Positions 17,178 through 25,386 of a stretch of 42,259 bases of DNA are shown here, piece by piece (within the stretch, counting starts at the first letter, position 1; every line of letters starts with the position of its first letter). Source of the stretch: an uncultured Bacteroidaceae bacterium (GTDB taxonomy: Bacteria > Bacteroidota > Bacteroidia > Bacteroidales > Bacteroidaceae); NCBI GenBank assembly GCA_944320785.1, contig CALUIR010000025.1:1-42259 (forward strand), given 5' to 3'. A program made the translations under genes and the position numbers. Below the pieces are notes generated by a model. That model ran no database searches and was not told the origin of the DNA. It was given only the letters and a program-made list of their open reading frames with translations.

Positions 17178-18620
17178 CTACATCCCCAAGGGGAGGCCAA
17201 GGGCATGCCACAAGAGGAACAACAGCGTCCATGCCGCCGCCATCCACAAGGTGAGCCGCCCAGCAGGGCGGAACAAAGAGGCGAAACCCGCCTCAGGCAC
17301 ATAACGTTGCAAGCACGCCAAGGCAAACGGGGCGTAGTACATGAAAGGCGTGACGGCATTGGTCAAGCTGTCCCCCACGCGATAGGCGCACTGTGCCCAG
17401 TCTGCCTCCACGCCCATGGCAGCAAAAGCAGGCACCACGACAGCGGCCAGCAGCGACCATTTTGCCGTGGACGACACCATGAACAAGTTCGCTCCCGCCG
17501 CAAACACAATGAGGAGAAGCAACGCCGCCCACGGCGCATCCGGCAGCGGCAGGCACCGTTCCGCCAGCCACAGGAGCAGGCAGCGGTCCAAACGTGAATA
17601 TTCCAAGCAAGCGAACATCTGCGAAGCAAAGAAAACCATAACGATGAATGAGGCCAATGGCGGCAATCCGGCAGAAAGCCCCCGCGCCACATCACCGTTT
17701 GTCCGGTAACGCCCCGACAAGAAACCATACACGATGCCCGCCAGCCCCAAGCCGAGAGACATGAGAAACAATGCCCCAGCGATGAATGGCGAACGGGCCA
17801 TGCCCCCCGTCACCCCGCGCAGGATGCCCCAAGAGGAGAACGTAGCCCACAGCACCAGTGCAGCATACACGCCCGCAACCAACATCGCCCCTGCTAAAGC
17901 ACGGCGTTCATGTCGCGACAAGACTCTTGCCGACTGCAAAGACAAGCCAACGGCATCATCCTTCACATTCGCCAACTGCTGTCCTTGCCAGCAGGCCACC
18001 ACCATCAACACCACAGCAGAAGCCGCCATAAAATAGCCGTTGCAGAAAGGCCCCGTGCCATCCACCGCCAAGCCGGCACAAGCTGCCGTTGTAGAACGAG
18101 CTAATAATGGATCCACTGTAGCCGGGAACAGATTGGCGCTGTACGCGCAAGCCACAGACACATAGGCCGTCACAATGCCTGCCGCAGGATGCAACCCCGC
18201 CTCCCGGAAGAACACGGCGGCCAAAGGCAACAAGAGAATATAGCCTGCATCGCCCGCCACATTCGACAGCACACCCGCCGCCACCGTCAGCGGCAATATC
18301 CACCGCCGACGTGTTGGGTGGCAAGCCAAGCTACGCGCACAGGCCGGCAATAACCCCGCATGCTCTGCCAATCCCACACCTAACAACGCCACCAATGCCA
18401 TTCCCAACGGAGCAAAACCAGTGAAGTTACCCACCGCATGGCGCACACCCCAACGGATACCCTCCGCACTGAGCAAGCTGCGCACCCGCAACATGCCGCC
18501 CGTGGAAGGATCGGCCACAGCAAGGCCGTAGATGTCCGCCAACCAAGAGAGGAGAACCACCGCTACCGCCAGCAGGAAATACAAGGCAGCAGGATGCAGG
18601 ATGTACGGCCTATTCCTCAT
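17178..18620 (-). CDS. AbgT-family transporter
   Basis: A 480-residue integral membrane protein with about ten or more hydrophobic helices. Family signatures include GNFTGFAPLGMALVALLGVG followed by LAEHAGLL, SNVAGDAGYILLLPLAAVFF and YSANLFPATVDPLLARST. AbgT proteins import p-aminobenzoyl-glutamate in E. coli, and some homologues export sulfonamides; which applies here is open. The ATG at 18620 is preferred because GGAAGAAG precedes it and the protein then starts MRNRPYILHPAALYFL; an upstream ATG at 18644 adds eight residues. It overlaps the end of the response regulator gene by 11 bp, so it is probably co-transcribed with the sensor system. Confidence 0.85.
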   Translation of the reverse strand: MRNRPYILHPAALYFLLAVAVVLLSWLADIYGLAVADPSTGGMLRVRSLLSAEGIRWGVRHAVGNFTGFAPLGMALVALLGVGLAEHAGLLPACARSLACHPTRRRWILPLTVAAGVLSNVAGDAGYILLLPLAAVFFREAGLHPAAGIVTAYVSVACAYSANLFPATVDPLLARSTTAACAGLAVDGTGPFCNGYFMAASAVVLMVVACWQGQQLANVKDDAVGLSLQSARVLSRHERRALAGAMLVAGVYAALVLWATFSSWGILRGVTGGMARSPFIAGALFLMSLGLGLAGIVYGFLSGRYRTNGDVARGLSAGLPPLASFIVMVFFASQMFACLEYSRLDRCLLLWLAERCLPLPDAPWAALLLLIVFAAGANLFMVSSTAKWSLLAAVVVPAFAAMGVEADWAQCAYRVGDSLTNAVTPFMYYAPFALACLQRYVPEAGFASLFRPAGRLTLWMAAAWTLLFLLWHALGLPLGM

Positions 18621-19338
18621 CTTCTTCCAAATGGTCAATATCAAGGATACGCAGTTCCAAAGCGCGCACTACAAGGCGGGTGGCATTCACGCCGCTGCGT
18701 TCGCCGGGGGCAAAGAGGCGGTTCACGAGGTCGGCCTGCCGCTTTTCCAGCGACTTCACCCCGAAAGGCATCCCCTTGAGGTTGGCAATCATCTCTTTCG
18801 TATAGCCCAAGGCAAGGTGGCGGAGGAACCGTTCGTCGTATTCATCGATGTCGTAGCTCACCACCGCCTCCATGCGCTTGGCATCGTTGGCCACCGCCCG
18901 TTTGAAGCGCTCCACCAGCTTCTCCATGACAGGATAGTTGAATACCAGCTTCTTCCCGTCCATCACGGCCAGCACGTCGGTCTTGGTGAGCAACTCTCCC
19001 GTCTTCAGGATAATGCCGTCGGCGCCCGCGTCCAGCACGTCCACCCAGAGCTTCTCGTTCAGCACCTCCCCGGTGAAAATCAGCACGCGCACGCCCGGAT
19101 GTTCCCGGTGCAGCCTGCGGCATATCTCCACACCCACCGTGGTAGAGCCTCCCAAACCCAAGTCGAGCAGCACGAGGTCGGGCAACCCCTGCCCCATCAA
19201 TGCCCAGAATTCTCGCTCCGTCATGGCTGTGCCGATGATTTCTGCTTCAGGTATCTCGTGGCGGAATATCTCCTCCGTCCCCTTCAGTTCCAACTTGGCA
19301 TCCTCTACAATGATGACTTTGAAATGTCTTGTTCCCAT
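18610..19338 (-). CDS. response regulator, partner of the fused double sensor
   Basis: A 242-residue regulator. The receiver domain (about 5-125) has the full phosphorylation site: Glu12/Asp13 in IIVEDAK, Asp59 in LVLLDLGLGG, Thr89 in LIFTGE and Lys112 in IILKTGE. The C-terminal part (about 165-230, RFLRHLALGYTKEMIANLKG and onward) looks like a helix-turn-helix output domain related to the LuxR type, but it is divergent. It starts 7 bp after the sensor gene stop and overlaps the AbgT transporter gene, so it is very likely the cognate regulator, phosphorylated by the sensor. It may act on the palindrome pair upstream of the sensor gene; that is inferred. Confidence 0.88.
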   Translation of the reverse strand: MGTRHFKVIIVEDAKLELKGTEEIFRHEIPEAEIIGTAMTEREFWALMGQGLPDLVLLDLGLGGSTTVGVEICRRLHREHPGVRVLIFTGEVLNEKLWVDVLDAGADGIILKTGELLTKTDVLAVMDGKKLVFNYPVMEKLVERFKRAVANDAKRMEAVVSYDIDEYDERFLRHLALGYTKEMIANLKGMPFGVKSLEKRQADLVNRLFAPGERSGVNATRLVVRALELRILDIDHLEEDEE

Positions 19339-19345
19339 ATCTTCT

Positions 19346-22300
19346 TCACTCTGTTTTTAATGGTAATGTAAAATAGACCGTAAAGCCCCCGCCCGGGCAT
19401 GGCTCGGCATTGATGCGGCATCCCCGACGGCCCGCATGCTCGTCGTGGTCGCGGACGACCTGCTTGCACAGCAGGTATTCCACCCCTTGCAGATGCCCGC
19501 CCTCATCCACCTGCATCCGCTCCAAATGAGGGCAGAAAAACTGATCCAACTCTTCCGATGAAAAGGTGCGGCGGGTATCGGTGAAGCTTACCCGCGCAAA
19601 GCTGTCCTCGCATGCAGCAGAGAGAAGCAACCGCCCGTCCTGCCCGCCACGCACTGCCTCCCGAAGAAGGCATTCCAAGAGGAAACGCAGTTCCACCCTG
19701 TCGCCCGACACCTTCAATGCCGTGGGTTCCACATCCAAAGACAGGCGGCACGATGACTTTTTCAGCAAGCGGGCAAGCAACTTCCGGGCATCGTCGAACA
19801 GGCCCTGCAACGGCACGGTGCCACGACGGAAAGCCACGTCTTCCAACTGCCTGGCCGCACAGGCGCTAAGTATCGTGTATATATCCTTATAATAAGACAC
19901 CAACTCGAAGATAGCATCGATGCCTTCCCGCTTTTCTTCCTCCGGCATTCCCCCGGCGTTCAGGCGGTCGGCAATCTGCTTGATGCGGTTCGGGTAATAG
20001 ATGGTCTCGTGCTTGATGACGGAAAGGCAATTGTCCAACACCATGTTCTGCACATGCAACTGATTATCCTCGAAAAGGATGCGCCGCATTCCGTCCTCCG
20101 CCATCTCTATCTCCCTGCGCTTGGCCACGGGTTTCACCATGGCATTGAACACCACGATGGCAACGTTCCGCGCCACTAATTCAGACAGCAACACGTCTGC
20201 CTCCTTCTGCATTCCTGCCGGACGGCGCAAGGCAAACACGCCCACGCAACGGCAATGCCCGCCCACATTCACCAGCAAAGGGACACATTGGAGCAGCCCG
20301 TCCGTGCTGCACACGCATGCCTGCCGCCGGAAGCATTCCTCCGACAGGGCTGCACAGTCCTCACCCCATTCCATCGCTCCCGAGGGCCTCAACCTCCGAC
20401 TGCCTTCCTCCGGCACGGCAATATCCACCTCCTCTGCCGAGAGCAGCCCGCACAACGCTTCCGAACAACGGCCGGCAATCCGCACCGGCACCTGCACATA
20501 GTCCTCATCACCTGCCCCCCGCAAAAGGGACGAATCGAACATCAAGCGGTTAATGTCCAGCACTTGCTCCAAATTGCGCCGGTTGGCCGACCTCCGCCGG
20601 ACATAGAATACATAATAAACGGCCAGCAACGCCACAAGCAACAACACGCAAAGGATGATGCCCACCGTCTTGTTGTTGGACGACTGCCGCAACTGCGCAC
20701 AGTATTCAGCCAGCGAAGTGTCCTCTCCCACCAATTTGTACAAAGTGGTATAAGCCCGGTTGTTGTAGCGGTATGCTTCCCAGTCGCGCAAGGCCAGGAA
20801 GGCCACCGCCGCCTCATTGCGTATGTCCAAGATGACGTGGTAGTCCGTATCGAACATGTCCTTCCACCACGCCACTTCGGGAATGCTCCCCTGCCCGTAA
20901 AGGGACATCTGCCCCTCCTGCCCGGTGCATGCCCGGTAATGCCCGTTGAGGCACGCCATCGCCGAATCCACATACGCCACCGCATCCCGGTAATAGCCCT
21001 CCACGTTGCTGTCGTATGCCTGGTCGGCAAAATAGGCCGCCTCATCCAGCAGCCAGCCATAGGCACTGTCGGCCACAAAGGCATCCGCAGGAACTGCCTC
21101 CATGTCCCCATGCCCGGAAGCGCACGCCCCTGCCGTGAACAAGAGCAGCACCGCCAAAGCCTTTCGCACGCCTTTCGGCAAGCGGAAATAAAAACGGCTG
21201 CCCTTGCCCAACGTGCTTTCGACGCTAAAGCAACACACGCGGAACAGCGGGTTGGCCTTACGGTACTTCTCGATGATGCCTTTGCAGTTCATCAGCCCGA
21301 AACCGAAACCTTTCTCCTGCCGCAGGCCGTCCCGTGCCGATGCATTATCCATCCCAATCTGCTTGGAATCGTAAACCTTTTCGTCCAATATGCGCGACAC
21401 GTCCTGCGGGGAAAGCCCTATGCCCGTGTCTTCCACTGAAATCTCCACGTAGTCCTCCGCCTCTTTGGCATACACGCGCACCGTGCCTCCCTCCGGGGTG
21501 TACTTCCGCGCATTCTCCGTCAGCGTGTTTATCATGAACAACGTAAGCGCCTTGTCGGCTTTCACGATGCAGTCCGTAGGCACGACTTGGAACACCTGCC
21601 GCTTGGCCTCGAAGGTGCGCCGCCCTTTCGCCAAGACCTTGAACAGGCCATCCAGCGCAAAGTTCCCGATGTCCAAGCTCACCGTCCCTTGCTTCATCTT
21701 TATCCAAAGGGAGAGGATGTCGTTGTATTCGTTGATTTTGCCTACCAATTCCCCAATATACTCACACTTTTCCTGCCTCACTTCCTCGCTTCCGGCGTAG
21801 GGTGCATGCTGCAGCTTGCCTGCTTCGTTTATGATGCGGTCTATCAACGGCTGGATGCCTGCCACGATGGACAGGCAAGCCCGTTTCACCACGTTCTGCT
21901 TCTTGCTTTCCTCCAGATGCTGCTCATGGACGTAACGCTCCTTGGCCAAGCGGCGTTCCTCATCGTCCAACGCCATCATCGCCCGCCCGTTCTCCAATGC
22001 CCAAGCAATATACGGGGTCACCACGCGCAAGGCTGCCACTTCCTCTTTCGTCTGCTTCCGTGGCGCATACACCCGCAAGATGCCCGTTCGGCGTTCTTCC
22101 CCCGGCACCGCCAAAGGATATTCCGCTACGGCCATCCCTGGCAAGGAAAGGCATTCCGCCATGTTGCCATCAGGGACAAGCTGCACCTCCTCTACCCGCA
22201 GCAAACGCCTCAGCCCCGGCAGGAGCGCATCACGCACCGGGCGCACCACATCCTCCCATTGCCCGGCATCCATCGGCATGGAAGCGGCCACCTCTTGGCA

Positions 22301-23740
22301 GATAGCCAAAAGCCCCCGCAGGCGTTCCGTGTCACGATGGTTGCGCCGTTTCCAGTTCCTGTTCAAAAGCCAGAACAGGGCTACGGCCAACAAAGCACCT
22401 GCTCCCATGGCATGGATGAGGCCGTTCAGCTGCGCGGACTCCTTTGCCAACGCCCAGTAACGGCTCTCCAGTTCCTTGTCCTGCCGGATGTTGTAGAGTA
22501 TGTCCAAGTACACATTGCGGTTGTAGTCCGACTCGCGCTTCATGCCCATCCCGGCATACGCCACGCTGAGTTGTTCGCGTATGCCGGCAATCCATTCCGG
22601 CACTGTCCGGATGCGCCCGCTGTTTATCCACGCCAATTCAGCGGGAAAGGAATCCTGTGCCACATACATTGCCAGCGTGTCCCTTTCGCCCAAAGGATAA
22701 TGCAGGGCATGGTGGCGGTTTACGCACGCCAACGCTTCCGACAAGGCCTCCAGCGCCTCCCGGCAGCGTCCGTGCATGTTGAGCCACGAAGCCAGCACAC
22801 GATAAGCGCCCGCCGTCCCGTAAGCATCCCCATTTTGCTTGGATATTTCCAAAGACTGCAGGGCCAGACGGCAAGGCAGCAAGGAATCCGCCTCAGCCTC
22901 CCGCCCCAACGCCTGCAATGCCTGCTGCCTCCTGCCCTGCACGATGGCATAACTGTCCTTTTCTTCCAGCAGTCCTGACAGGCTTTGCAGGCTGGCCGCT
23001 TCGAAGCAGGCATACCCTTTCTTCTGCGCCATGCGGAGGCACAAATTCAAGTTGTCGAAACGGCACAGCACCCATGAATCCCAATCATCCGCCGCACACA
23101 GCCCTGCCATCCCCTTCACGTAACGGTAATGGAGGTATTGCGCCGTGTCCTGCTCCAAGATGGCTTCCGGATCCGCCTCTGCCAAAGCCGCCACAGCCTC
23201 CGCATGCTGCTGCAAGTAATAATGGTAGATGGCCGACACGATATGGAATTCCGAGAAAGCATAATGCAGCCGCCGGCATTCATGTTCCTCCACAAATACG
23301 GAAATGTCCTCTTTGATGCGGGCCATCCGCCGCAGGGCGCGGTTCCGGCAGTCGTAGTATTCCTTGTTGCGCGCCGTGCGCTGGCACACTTTCATCAGGC
23401 CGACATCGGCGATGAGCCGCTCCACTTCGTTGGAAGTTAGTGAAGGCACTTCCTTGAACAACGCTTCCGCGCGGCCGAAGTCCATGGCCATGAAGCAGCA
23501 CATCCCCCAATTGTTGGCCGCCTCCGCCTTCCCCTGCCGGTATCTTCCCGCTTCCTCGTATGCCTTCTGCGCCGCCGCGCTCGCCGTATCCAGGTTGCGG
23601 TAGAGGCCATCATAGGCTTTCTCGTTCAGCATGTCGATGGCCTGCACCTTCGCCGAAGGCACAGCCCCGCTGCATGCCGCCAGCAGCAGGAGCAAGATGC
23701 CCTCCCACAAAAGGCCCGTCCAAAGAGATGCTTTTCCCAT
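19346..23740 (-). CDS. giant fused double sensor histidine kinase with complementary defects
   Basis: A 1464-residue protein when started at the ATG at 23740, which follows a -7 box (23763-23771) by 22 nt; longer starts lie upstream of that promoter. Numbering below is from the ATG at 23827 (subtract 29). Unit one: lipobox-like LLAACSG (49-54), TPR-like periplasmic sensor (60-460), membrane helix (474-488), a GAF-like stretch, a DHp-like helix (640-672) and an ATPase domain with N-box NTLTENARKY (767-776), DTGIG (800-804) and GFGFGL (840-845). Unit two: signal/membrane segment (887-902), periplasmic part, membrane helix (1054-1076), DHp helix with IKHETIYYPNRI (His1273) and a degenerate ATPase domain. 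Gly657 replaces the His in unit one; Glu1390 replaces the N-box Asn772 in unit two. It resembles Bacteroides DUF5112/DUF5113 proteins, from memory. Confidence 0.85.
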   Translation of the reverse strand: MGKASLWTGLLWEGILLLLLAACSGAVPSAKVQAIDMLNEKAYDGLYRNLDTASAAAQKAYEEAGRYRQGKAEAANNWGMCCFMAMDFGRAEALFKEVPSLTSNEVERLIADVGLMKVCQRTARNKEYYDCRNRALRRMARIKEDISVFVEEHECRRLHYAFSEFHIVSAIYHYYLQQHAEAVAALAEADPEAILEQDTAQYLHYRYVKGMAGLCAADDWDSWVLCRFDNLNLCLRMAQKKGYACFEAASLQSLSGLLEEKDSYAIVQGRRQQALQALGREAEADSLLPCRLALQSLEISKQNGDAYGTAGAYRVLASWLNMHGRCREALEALSEALACVNRHHALHYPLGERDTLAMYVAQDSFPAELAWINSGRIRTVPEWIAGIREQLSVAYAGMGMKRESDYNRNVYLDILYNIRQDKELESRYWALAKESAQLNGLIHAMGAGALLAVALFWLLNRNWKRRNHRDTERLRGLLAICQEVAASMPMDAGQWEDVVRPVRDALLPGLRRLLRVEEVQLVPDGNMAECLSLPGMAVAEYPLAVPGEERRTGILRVYAPRKQTKEEVAALRVVTPYIAWALENGRAMMALDDEERRLAKERYVHEQHLEESKKQNVVKRACLSIVAGIQPLIDRIINEAGKLQHAPYAGSEEVRQEKCEYIGELVGKINEYNDILSLWIKMKQGTVSLDIGNFALDGLFKVLAKGRRTFEAKRQVFQVVPTDCIVKADKALTLFMINTLTENARKYTPEGGTVRVYAKEAEDYVEISVEDTGIGLSPQDVSRILDEKVYDSKQIGMDNASARDGLRQEKGFGFGLMNCKGIIEKYRKANPLFRVCCFSVESTLGKGSRFYFRLPKGVRKALAVLLLFTAGACASGHGDMEAVPADAFVADSAYGWLLDEAAYFADQAYDSNVEGYYRDAVAYVDSAMACLNGHYRACTGQEGQMSLYGQGSIPEVAWWKDMFDTDYHVILDIRNEAAVAFLALRDWEAYRYNNRAYTTLYKLVGEDTSLAEYCAQLRQSSNNKTVGIILCVLLLVALLAVYYVFYVRRRSANRRNLEQVLDINRLMFDSSLLRGAGDEDYVQVPVRIAGRCSEALCGLLSAEEVDIAVPEEGSRRLRPSGAMEWGEDCAALSEECFRRQACVCSTDGLLQCVPLLVNVGGHCRCVGVFALRRPAGMQKEADVLLSELVARNVAIVVFNAMVKPVAKRREIEMAEDGMRRILFEDNQLHVQNMVLDNCLSVIKHETIYYPNRIKQIADRLNAGGMPEEEKREGIDAIFELVSYYKDIYTILSACAARQLEDVAFRRGTVPLQGLFDDARKLLARLLKKSSCRLSLDVEPTALKVSGDRVELRFLLECLLREAVRGGQDGRLLLSAACEDSFARVSFTDTRRTFSSEELDQFFCPHLERMQVDEGGHLQGVEYLLCKQVVRDHDEHAGRRGCRINAEPCPGGGFTVYFTLPLKTE

Positions 23741-23762
23741 ATCGCCTGCCATTAATTTGCAA

Positions 23763-23771
23763 GCAAATGTA
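23763..23771 (-). promoter_or_regulatory. -7 box for the sensor operon
   Basis: TACATTTGC on the minus strand, 22 nt upstream of the ATG at 23740. Its position argues against the longer starts at 23827 and 23752, which would lie upstream of or at the transcription start. Confidence 0.55.
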
Positions 23772-23827
23772 GCAATAATATGGGAATGATGCCGCATCCT
23801 TCCGCCCATTCCGTGAAAATGCGGCAA

Positions 23828-23887
23828 ATTTTACCGGTAAAATGCATCCTTTTTTCCTGAAAGACTGGCAATTTTGCCCAGTAAAAT
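23828..23887. promoter_or_regulatory. paired operator-like palindromes upstream of the sensor promoter
   Basis: ATTTTACCGGTAAAAT (23828-23843) is a perfect 16-bp palindrome. ATTTTGCCCAGTAAAAT (23871-23887) is a close variant, centred about 43 bp away, near four helical turns. Both lie upstream of the sensor gene -7 box (roughly -65 and -110), a location typical for activator binding. The adjacent response regulator is the natural candidate, but this is inference. Confidence 0.5.
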
Positions 23888-23983
23888 CCCGGCTACAAAA
23901 CGAACGGCACGGGAAACGGCCGACAACATTTTGGAAAGGCCTCAAGGGCTTGCCTGGGTTTCCCGTGCAAGCGGTTCCCGAAA

Positions 23984-24083
23984 CCTCTCAAAGGTTTTTG
24001 AAAAACTTTCCAAAGTTTTGCCTCAAACATTGGAAAGTTTTGCCCCAAACATTGGAAGGTTTTTGCAAAAGGCTTGGGAGGCC
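23984..24083. repeat. AT-core interspersed repeat, copy B, with 22-bp tandem units
   Basis: The block starts CTCTCAAAGGTTTTTGAAAA and shares its core with the repeat at 758-799. Inside it two adjacent 22-bp units (24012-24033 and 24034-24055, beginning AAAGTTTTGCC and ending AAACATTGG) differ at one base. The block closes with GGTTTTTGCAAAAGGCTTGGGAGG-like pairing toward its start. It fills the 238-bp gap upstream of the sensor promoter and downstream of the small lipoprotein gene; no gene is seen in it. Confidence 0.6.
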
Positions 24084-24138
24084 ATGCGCCCCGAAAAAGG
24101 AGAATCCGCCTGCCTTGCCATCGCAGATGCCTGCCCCG

Positions 24139-24501
24139 TCACCTTTTGTCGAACGTGAGCGTGGTGCCGTAATAGTCAATGGTCAGGACATCCCCGTCAA
24201 TCTGCCCCGTAAGCACGTCATAATCCAGTTGAACAATCACCTCGCCACTCTCCCGGCTAAACAAATAAGTGAAGTCCATCCTGTAATACAGCCTGTTTGT
24301 TTCAGGCTCATAGACCGAAAACTCGCCGCCCGTGCTGGTTTCCACTTCCACCACCATCCGGTACCCGTACTCGTCCACTCCCTCCCACGTCGTCCCCGTG
24401 ATGCTGGCGGGGACTTCCGGCCCATCATCGGAACAGGCCGCGAAGTTCATGCACATCGCCACGGCCAACAGGAGCATTGCTGCCAATCTTGATGCTTTCA
24501 T
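24139..24501 (-). CDS. small lipoprotein of unknown function
   Basis: A 120-residue protein from the ATG at 24501, chosen because a -7 box at 24530-24537 leaves too little room for the ATG at 24525. It begins MKASRLAAMLLLAVAMCMNF and has a lipobox NFAAC with Cys22, so it is probably a lipid-anchored envelope protein. Aspartates directly after the Cys (CSDDGPE) resemble the lipoprotein export signal reported for Bacteroidota surface lipoproteins (inference). The mature part, with TTWEGVDEYGYRMVVEVET and LTIDYYGTTLTFDKR, looks like a small beta-barrel (lipocalin-like) domain. No family can be named and the neighbours give no clear hint. Confidence 0.75.
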   Translation of the reverse strand: MKASRLAAMLLLAVAMCMNFAACSDDGPEVPASITGTTWEGVDEYGYRMVVEVETSTGGEFSVYEPETNRLYYRMDFTYLFSRESGEVIVQLDYDVLTGQIDGDVLTIDYYGTTLTFDKR

Positions 24502-24529
24502 TTTCCCGTTTCTTTTTATGTTCATGCGC

Positions 24530-24537
24530 CAAATTTA
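24530..24537 (-). promoter_or_regulatory. -7 box for the lipoprotein gene
   Basis: TAAATTTG on the minus strand, 28 nt before the ATG at 24501. It matches TAnnTTTG and decides the start codon choice. Confidence 0.5.
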
Positions 24538-24593
24538 CGAAATAAGGCATGCTTCACAAAGGATTTCCTACTCAATTTCCGCCTCCTCCCACA

Positions 24594-24705
24594 CAAAAAA
24601 CAAGTCCCCGGCGAAATCACTTCGGCGGGGACTGTTCATTTTTTACTTAAAACTTGTGGTTACGTAATAAAATTATGACTAACTAACTTAAATTCTTCGC
24701 TGCAA
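24594..24705 (-). ncRNA. candidate small RNA ending in an intrinsic terminator
   Basis: A -7 box (24712-24720) is followed on the minus strand by about 70 nt without a reading frame, then a strong hairpin and TTTTTT. The hairpin stem is AGTCCCCG/CGGGGACT (24603-24610 and 24626-24633), a single C-C mismatch and CGAA/TTCG with a 5-nt loop, followed by TGTTTTTTG. A transcript would be about 110 nt. On the plus strand the same hairpin is followed by TTTTTTA, so it can stop transcription in both directions. The alternative is that it is only the terminator of the LuxR gene that ends at 24780. Confidence 0.45.
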
Positions 24706-24711
24706 AGATAC

Positions 24712-24720
24712 AGGCGTGCC
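24712..24720 (-). promoter_or_regulatory. -7 box of the candidate small RNA
   Basis: TATCTTTGC on the minus strand with TTGC 19 nt further upstream, a good Bacteroidota promoter. It lies 60 bp after the LuxR gene stop, and no protein start follows before the terminator hairpin. Confidence 0.5.
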
Positions 24721-24779
24721 GCCATGCCGGCAATCCCCATATCATGGTATTTTCCCGGCGGCTGCATCGCCATTTTTGG

Positions 24780-25385
24780 CTACTCCACCTCCGACTGGTC
24801 AATCAGGTTGTTCAGCAAAGCGTAAACCGTCAGCCCGGAAACGGTCTTGATGCCCGTTTTCCGCGTAATGTTCTTGCGATGCGAAATGACGGTATGCACC
24901 GAAATGTTCAACATGTCGGCAATTTCCTTGTTGGTCAATCCTTTGGCCACCGCTGCCAGTATCTCGTTCTCGCGTTCGGACAGTTCATAATTGTCGGGCG
25001 CGTCGGCAGGCGCTTTGCGAGCTTCCATGGCCTGCCTCATCTTCTTCACGATGGACGATGCGTCATCGTTGATTTCAATGACCCCGTCGTATTGCTTCAT
25101 GACCTCGGCATCCACATAGGACGACACCAAAGCCATCACGGCCATGCCCGTAGCATCGGCCAGCAAGGCACGCACATGGAACCGCCGGGAATAATCCACC
25201 AGCAGGGGGTTCACCAGCAACACATCGGGATGCAAAACGGCCAGCCGCTCCTGGCAATGGGAAACTTCCGGGAAACTTCCCACGACCTCCCACTCAGAAT
25301 GCGTGGACAACAAACTCCTTACCCCAGCCACAATGATGGGAGAAGCCTCCAACAAAATGACACGATGCTTCTTTCTCGACTCCAT
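24780..25385 (-). CDS. LuxR-type regulator with a degenerate receiver domain
   Basis: A 201-residue regulator. The C-terminal LuxR helix-turn-helix is textbook (about 134-198): LSERENEILAAVAKGLTNKE followed by IADMLNISVHTVISHRKNI. The N-terminal 120 residues have the receiver fold pattern but lack the phosphorylation site: the acidic pair is Glu13-Ala14 (LLEASP), and the acceptor position in PDVLLVNPLL is Asn59. It therefore probably responds to something other than phosphorylation, such as a ligand or protein partner. It starts one base after the hemerythrin stop codon (TGA-G-ATG), so translation of the two is likely coupled and it may control the same nitrosative or oxidative stress response. 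Confidence 0.88.
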   Translation of the reverse strand: MESRKKHRVILLEASPIIVAGVRSLLSTHSEWEVVGSFPEVSHCQERLAVLHPDVLLVNPLLVDYSRRFHVRALLADATGMAVMALVSSYVDAEVMKQYDGVIEINDDASSIVKKMRQAMEARKAPADAPDNYELSERENEILAAVAKGLTNKEIADMLNISVHTVISHRKNITRKTGIKTVSGLTVYALLNNLIDQSEVE

Positions 25386-25386
25386 C

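Noticed and set aside
23842-24492. Plus-strand frame of 216 codons over repeat copy B
   Set aside because: It runs through the tandem repeat and antisense to the lipoprotein gene, with no recognisable domain.
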